Source: Eudoraea sp.
Lineage (GTDB): Bacteria > Bacteroidota > Bacteroidia > Flavobacteriales > Flavobacteriaceae
Assembly (NCBI GenBank): GCA_013042125.1
Contig: JABDQS010000177.1
Coordinates: 1 to 9,737 of the forward strand
Direction of reading: 5' to 3'
Length of the DNA stretch: 9,737 nt
Shown piece after piece: positions 6,674 through 9,737 of this stretch (positions within the stretch are counted from its first letter, which is position 1; each line of letters starts with the position of its first letter). Below the pieces are notes generated by a model. It had not been told where the DNA came from. It saw nothing but the letters and a program-made list of their open reading frames with translations, and made no database searches. The position numbers were made by a program, and so were the translations under genes.

Positions 6674-7501
6674 ATGAAAAAGCGGATTGCCATACAGGGA
6701 ATTAAAGGATCGAACCATCACCAGGTGGCTCGTGAATATTTTAGTGACTCCATAGATCTGGTGGAATGCCTGACGTTTCATGGGCTTGTAGATCAGTTAC
6801 TGGAAGGTCATGCAGATAAAGGGGTTATGGCCATCGAGAATTCTATAGCGGGATCTATTATTCCAAACTACGCGTTAGTATATGAAAATAACCTGCATAT
6901 CATTGGAGAGCACTACCTGAACATTCACCATAACCTAATGGCGTTAAAAGGACAAACTTTAGCAGATATCAAAGAAGTCCGGTCGCACCCTATGGCTCTT
7001 TTGCAATGTCGGGAATACCTCAAGACCCAGGCACATATAAAAATGGTAGAGGATTTCGATACCGCTGAAACAGCAAAGCGCATTGAGGATCAACAATTAA
7101 ATGGCGTTGCCGCAATTGCTCCGGCGGTAGCTGCAGATCTGTACCATCTCGAGATCATTGCGTCAGAAATTCAAACCATTAAAAACAATGCCACCCGTTT
7201 TATTATTGTAAAAACAACGAATAAAGAACTTCCAAAAGAAGAGATCAATAAAGCCTCCATTCGGTTTATCACTGATCATAAAAGAGGCAGTTTGGCAACT
7301 GTTCTGAATGTAATGAGCGACTGTAATTTAAATCTCACTAAGATCCAGAGCTTACCTATCATAGAGACTCCATGGAAATACGCATTTTTTGTGGATATTA
7401 CTTTTGACAAGTTCGAGTATTTTGATAAGGCCAAAGCGCTTCTCAGTATAATGTCTGAGGATTTTAAGGTCCTTGGTGAATACAAAAATGTAATGGTATG
7501 A
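6674..7501 (+). CDS. pheA: Prephenate dehydratase (monofunctional, PDT + ACT)
   Basis: The enzyme converts prephenate to phenylpyruvate, water and CO2, the committed step to phenylalanine, in the cytoplasm. The product is 275 residues from ATG at 6674; GTG at 6662 is in frame but follows the terminator T tract directly and was not chosen. The PDT domain (about 1-180) shows AIQGIKGSNHHQVAREYF, VMAIENSIAGSI (51-62), RSHPMALLQC (103-112) and the catalytic ATRF motif (173-176). An ACT domain follows (about 194-272), with RGSLATVL (204-211) and NLTKIQSLPI (220-229), the equivalents of the GALV and ESRP regions that bind phenylalanine in other PheA proteins. Allosteric Phe inhibition is therefore likely. 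There is no chorismate mutase domain; that activity is expected on the fused protein encoded at the window end. It is the first structural gene after the attenuator and overlaps the next gene by 4 bases (ATGA). Confidence 0.95.
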   Translation: MKKRIAIQGIKGSNHHQVAREYFSDSIDLVECLTFHGLVDQLLEGHADKGVMAIENSIAGSIIPNYALVYENNLHIIGEHYLNIHHNLMALKGQTLADIKEVRSHPMALLQCREYLKTQAHIKMVEDFDTAETAKRIEDQQLNGVAAIAPAVAADLYHLEIIASEIQTIKNNATRFIIVKTTNKELPKEEINKASIRFITDHKRGSLATVLNVMSDCNLNLTKIQSLPIIETPWKYAFFVDITFDKFEYFDKAKALLSIMSEDFKVLGEYKNVMV

Positions 7502-8649
7502 TAAAGACGGCAGACAGGCTTACTACCATAGAAGAATACTACTTCTCCAGAAAATTGAGGGAAGTTAGAGGGCTCATAGCCGATGGACGGCCAATCATCA
7601 ATATGGGTATTGGGAGTCCAGATCTATCGCCATCCAATGGGGTGTTGCAGACTATGAAAGAAGCCCTTGACGATAATGGAGCGCACCAGTATCAAAGTTA
7701 TCAGGGTCTACCGGAATTGAGACAAGCCATCGCAGGGTTCTATCAGGATAAATTTGGTGTAGCTGCAGATCCTCAAAACGAAATTCTTCCCCTTATGGGA
7801 TCAAAGGAAGGTATCATGCACATAAGCATGGCTTTTCTTAATCCGGGTGATGAGGTTTTGATCCCAAATCCGGGATACCCTACCTATCAGGCTGTGACCA
7901 AACTGGTTGGTGCTGCACCACGCAGCTATGATCTTTCAGAAGAAAAAAATTGGTTCCCGGACCTGGAAGAGCTGGCGAAGGAGGACCTGTCCAAGGTAAA
8001 GCTTATGTGGGTTAGTTATCCGCACATGCCTACAGGGGCAATGGCCTCTCTTACCAAATTGAAGCAATTGATAGCCTTTGCAAAAGAGCATTCGATCTTA
8101 TTGGTCAATGATAATCCATATAGTTTTGTTCTGGGTACCAATCCTACGAGTATTTTGGAAATAACGGGAGCCAAAGAGGTAGCACTCGAATTAAATAGCC
8201 TTAGTAAGACGTTTAATATGGCAGGATGGCGCGTAGGGATGGTGCTCGGAAAAAAAGATCATATTGAAGCTATTTTAAAAGTGAAGAGTAATATGGATTC
8301 CGGTATGTTTTACGGGATCCAACAAGGTGCAATAGCAGCCTTGAAAAGTGGGAAAGCCTGGTTCGAGGAATTAGATGCCATATATACATCACGACGAAAG
8401 CTGGTGTTTCAACTGGCAAGCTTTTTAGGGTGTACCTATGATACTAAGGCAGTGGGTATGTTCGTGTGGGCAAAACTACCTGTAGGATCTCTTACTTCGG
8501 AAGGGTTCGTAGATGAGTTACTGTATAAGAAAGATATATTTATTGCTCCGGGTACCATCTTTGGAAGTAATGGAGAGGGGTATATCAGGTTCTCACTTTG
8601 TGTCCCTGTTGAAAAGATCAAAGAAGCAATAGCACGTTTTAAAGAATAG
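7498..8649 (+). CDS. PLP-dependent class I/II aminotransferase, probably aromatic (phenylpyruvate / 4-hydroxyphenylpyruvate or prephenate)
   Basis: The product is 383 residues, a full-length fold-type I aminotransferase. It carries NMGIGSPDL (35-43), the YQSYQGLPELRQAIAGFY region (65-82), DNPYSF (205-210, cofactor-contacting Asp205 and Tyr208), the Schiff-base lysine Lys237 in SLSKTFNMAGWRVG, and Arg364 in IRFSLC, the carboxylate-binding arginine. The usual NPTG segment is altered: it reads YPHMPTG (174-180), so Met177 sits where the conserved PLP-contacting Asn of aspartate aminotransferase is expected. Specificity cannot be read directly. Its place between pheA and tyrA, with a 4-base overlap upstream and 2 bases downstream, makes the last amination step of Phe and Tyr synthesis the best guess. 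Amination of prephenate to arogenate is possible but less likely. Annotation pipelines often call such proteins aspartate or LL-diaminopimelate aminotransferases. Confidence 0.9.
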   Translation: MIKTADRLTTIEEYYFSRKLREVRGLIADGRPIINMGIGSPDLSPSNGVLQTMKEALDDNGAHQYQSYQGLPELRQAIAGFYQDKFGVAADPQNEILPLMGSKEGIMHISMAFLNPGDEVLIPNPGYPTYQAVTKLVGAAPRSYDLSEEKNWFPDLEELAKEDLSKVKLMWVSYPHMPTGAMASLTKLKQLIAFAKEHSILLVNDNPYSFVLGTNPTSILEITGAKEVALELNSLSKTFNMAGWRVGMVLGKKDHIEAILKVKSNMDSGMFYGIQQGAIAALKSGKAWFEELDAIYTSRRKLVFQLASFLGCTYDTKAVGMFVWAKLPVGSLTSEGFVDELLYKKDIFIAPGTIFGSNGEGYIRFSLCVPVEKIKEAIARFKE

Positions 8650-8651
8650 AA

Positions 8652-9512
8652 ATGAAAATAGGAATTATAGGGATCGGATTGATTGGAGGTTCGCTTGCCA
8701 GGGACCTTAAAAAGGCCTATAAAGGGGTGTATATCACTGGCATTGATGCCAGTGAGGCTCATTTGGAAACGGCCCTGGAGCTTGGTCTAATTGATGTTAA
8801 AGGAGATGAAAGTTCGTTAAAGGATGCCGAGATCATATTTCTGGCTATCCCCGTAGATGCTGCTGTTAAAACCTTGCCCGGGATACTTGATGTGATACAG
8901 GACGAAGCATTGATCATAGATGCAGGCTCTACAAAAGGGTTGATCTGTTCAGTCGTATCCTCGCATCCAAAAAGACGAAATTTCCTGGCTTGTCATCCTA
9001 TAGCCGGAACTGAATTCTCTGGTCCAACAGCAGCTATCGAAGGACTTTTTGAAGGCAAGACAAATATTATCTGCGAAGTGGAGAAGACAGCCTTCAAATT
9101 GCAGGAGAAGGCCATGGATATCTTTCAGAAGCTGGGGATGCGTATCAGGTATATGAATCCGGAGGCTCATGATAAACATATTGCCTATGTTTCACATTTG
9201 TCGCATATAAGTTCATTTATGCTTGGAAAAACGGTAATCGAAAAGGAAAAGAACGAACGCGATATTTTTGACATGGCAGGGAGTGGTTTTGAAAGTACAG
9301 TTAGACTTGCCAAGAGTTCTCCGGCAATGTGGACGCCCATCTTTGATCAGAATAAGGAGAATGTCATTGAAACCCTGGAGGAATACATTCAGAATTTAGA
9401 AGCTTTTAAGCAAAAGTTGAAAGACGATGATCTTGAAGGCTTGTACAAGGAAATGCAGGACACAAATAAAATAAAGGAAATATTAAAAGGAATACCCTTG
9501 AACAAATTATAA
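8652..9512 (+). CDS. tyrA: Prephenate dehydrogenase
   Basis: The enzyme oxidatively decarboxylates prephenate to 4-hydroxyphenylpyruvate on the tyrosine branch. The product is 286 residues. An N-terminal Rossmann fold has GIGLIGGS (7-14) and Asp32 at the end of the second strand (TGID), favouring NAD+ over NADP+. AGSTKG (91-96) and HPIAGTEFSGP (115-125) form the active-site region, with His115 as the likely catalytic histidine. The helical dimerisation domain has YVSHLSH (179-185) and AGSGFESTVRLAKSSPAMW (209-227), family-typical. No C-terminal ACT domain or fused chorismate mutase is present, so this is the short form. ATG at 8652 comes 2 bases after the aminotransferase stop, and the DAHP synthase gene follows after 7 bases. 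All of this points to one transcript with pheA. Confidence 0.95.
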   Translation: MKIGIIGIGLIGGSLARDLKKAYKGVYITGIDASEAHLETALELGLIDVKGDESSLKDAEIIFLAIPVDAAVKTLPGILDVIQDEALIIDAGSTKGLICSVVSSHPKRRNFLACHPIAGTEFSGPTAAIEGLFEGKTNIICEVEKTAFKLQEKAMDIFQKLGMRIRYMNPEAHDKHIAYVSHLSHISSFMLGKTVIEKEKNERDIFDMAGSGFESTVRLAKSSPAMWTPIFDQNKENVIETLEEYIQNLEAFKQKLKDDDLEGLYKEMQDTNKIKEILKGIPLNKL

Positions 9513-9519
9513 GAATACT

Positions 9520-9737
9520 ATGGAAAATTCAAAGGATTTAAGAAACTGGTTAGATGATATGGCCCTCTCGCACCCTCTGGTGATTGCAGGCCCATGCAGT
9601 GCGGAAACAGAGACCCAGGTGCTGAAAATAGCCCAGGAACTGAAAGACACAGACGTGAACTACTTCCGCGCAGGAATTTGGAAACCACGAACTCGACCCG
9701 GAAATTTTGAAGGGGTAGGCGCCATTGGCCTGAAATG
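9520..9737 (+). CDS. DAHP synthase, N-terminal part (expected fusion with type II chorismate mutase), cut by window end
   Basis: ATG at 9520 opens a frame that runs to the window end, giving the first 72 residues. VIAGPCSAE holds the metal-binding Cys of the KDPG/DAHP synthase class I fold. FRAGIWKPRTRPGNFEGVG is the phosphoenolpyruvate/metal-site signature of the type I-beta DAHP synthases (3-deoxy-D-arabino-heptulosonate 7-phosphate synthase). There is no N-terminal ACT or ferredoxin-like regulatory extension. In Flavobacteriia this gene commonly carries a C-terminal type II chorismate mutase domain. That would supply the mutase that PheA and TyrA here both lack, but the region lies outside the window, so the fusion is an inference. 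The gene starts 7 bases after tyrA and is the likely fourth cistron of the attenuated operon. Confidence 0.9.
   Translation, partial: MENSKDLRNWLDDMALSHPLVIAGPCSAETETQVLKIAQELKDTDVNYFRAGIWKPRTRPGNFEGVGAIGLK

Overview
The window looks like chromosomal DNA of a member of the Bacteroidota, most likely the family Flavobacteriaceae. The evidence is a gene for the gliding-motility ABC ATPase GldA, the flavobacterial gene order prephenate dehydratase - aminotransferase - prephenate dehydrogenase - DAHP synthase, several Bacteroidota-style lipoproteins, moderate to low GC, and start codons mostly without strong Shine-Dalgarno sites. No tRNA, rRNA, CRISPR array, insertion sequence or phage gene was seen.

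Layout. (1) Bases 1-157 are the 3' end of a DUF4139-type gene, closed by a clear intrinsic terminator at 192-220. (2) Bases 332-5360 hold three tightly packed plus-strand genes, probably one operon. All three products are predicted to leave the cytoplasm: a lipoprotein with a PD40-like beta-propeller half, a PAF-acetylhydrolase-like alpha/beta hydrolase with Glu at the expected acid position, and a penicillin-acylase-family Ntn hydrolase with recognisable catalytic residues. (3) gldA lies on the minus strand at 5367-6269 and converges on the acylase gene with only 6 bases between them. (4) From about 6536 to the window end, on the plus strand, is an aromatic amino acid operon: pheA, a class I/II aminotransferase, tyrA, and the start of a DAHP synthase gene that in this group is normally fused to chorismate mutase.

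The most notable feature lies between gldA and pheA. A 23-codon ORF at 6536-6607 encodes a peptide with a run of seven consecutive aromatic residues (FYFYFFF), six Phe, two Tyr and one Trp in all. It is followed by an intrinsic terminator (6632-6661) ending just before pheA. The end of the small ORF (6593-6605) can pair with the 5' arm of that terminator, giving a mutually exclusive antiterminator. This is the full architecture of a ribosome-mediated transcription attenuator sensing charged tRNA-Phe and probably tRNA-Tyr. It would place the entry step (DAHP synthase) and both terminal branches under one switch.

How the genes work together: DAHP synthase starts the shikimate pathway. Chorismate mutase (expected in the part of the fusion beyond the window) makes prephenate. 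PheA takes prephenate to phenylpyruvate, TyrA takes it to 4-hydroxyphenylpyruvate, and the aminotransferase can aminate both. The three-gene secreted-hydrolase operon has no obvious metabolic tie to this pathway, and its substrates cannot be read from the sequence.
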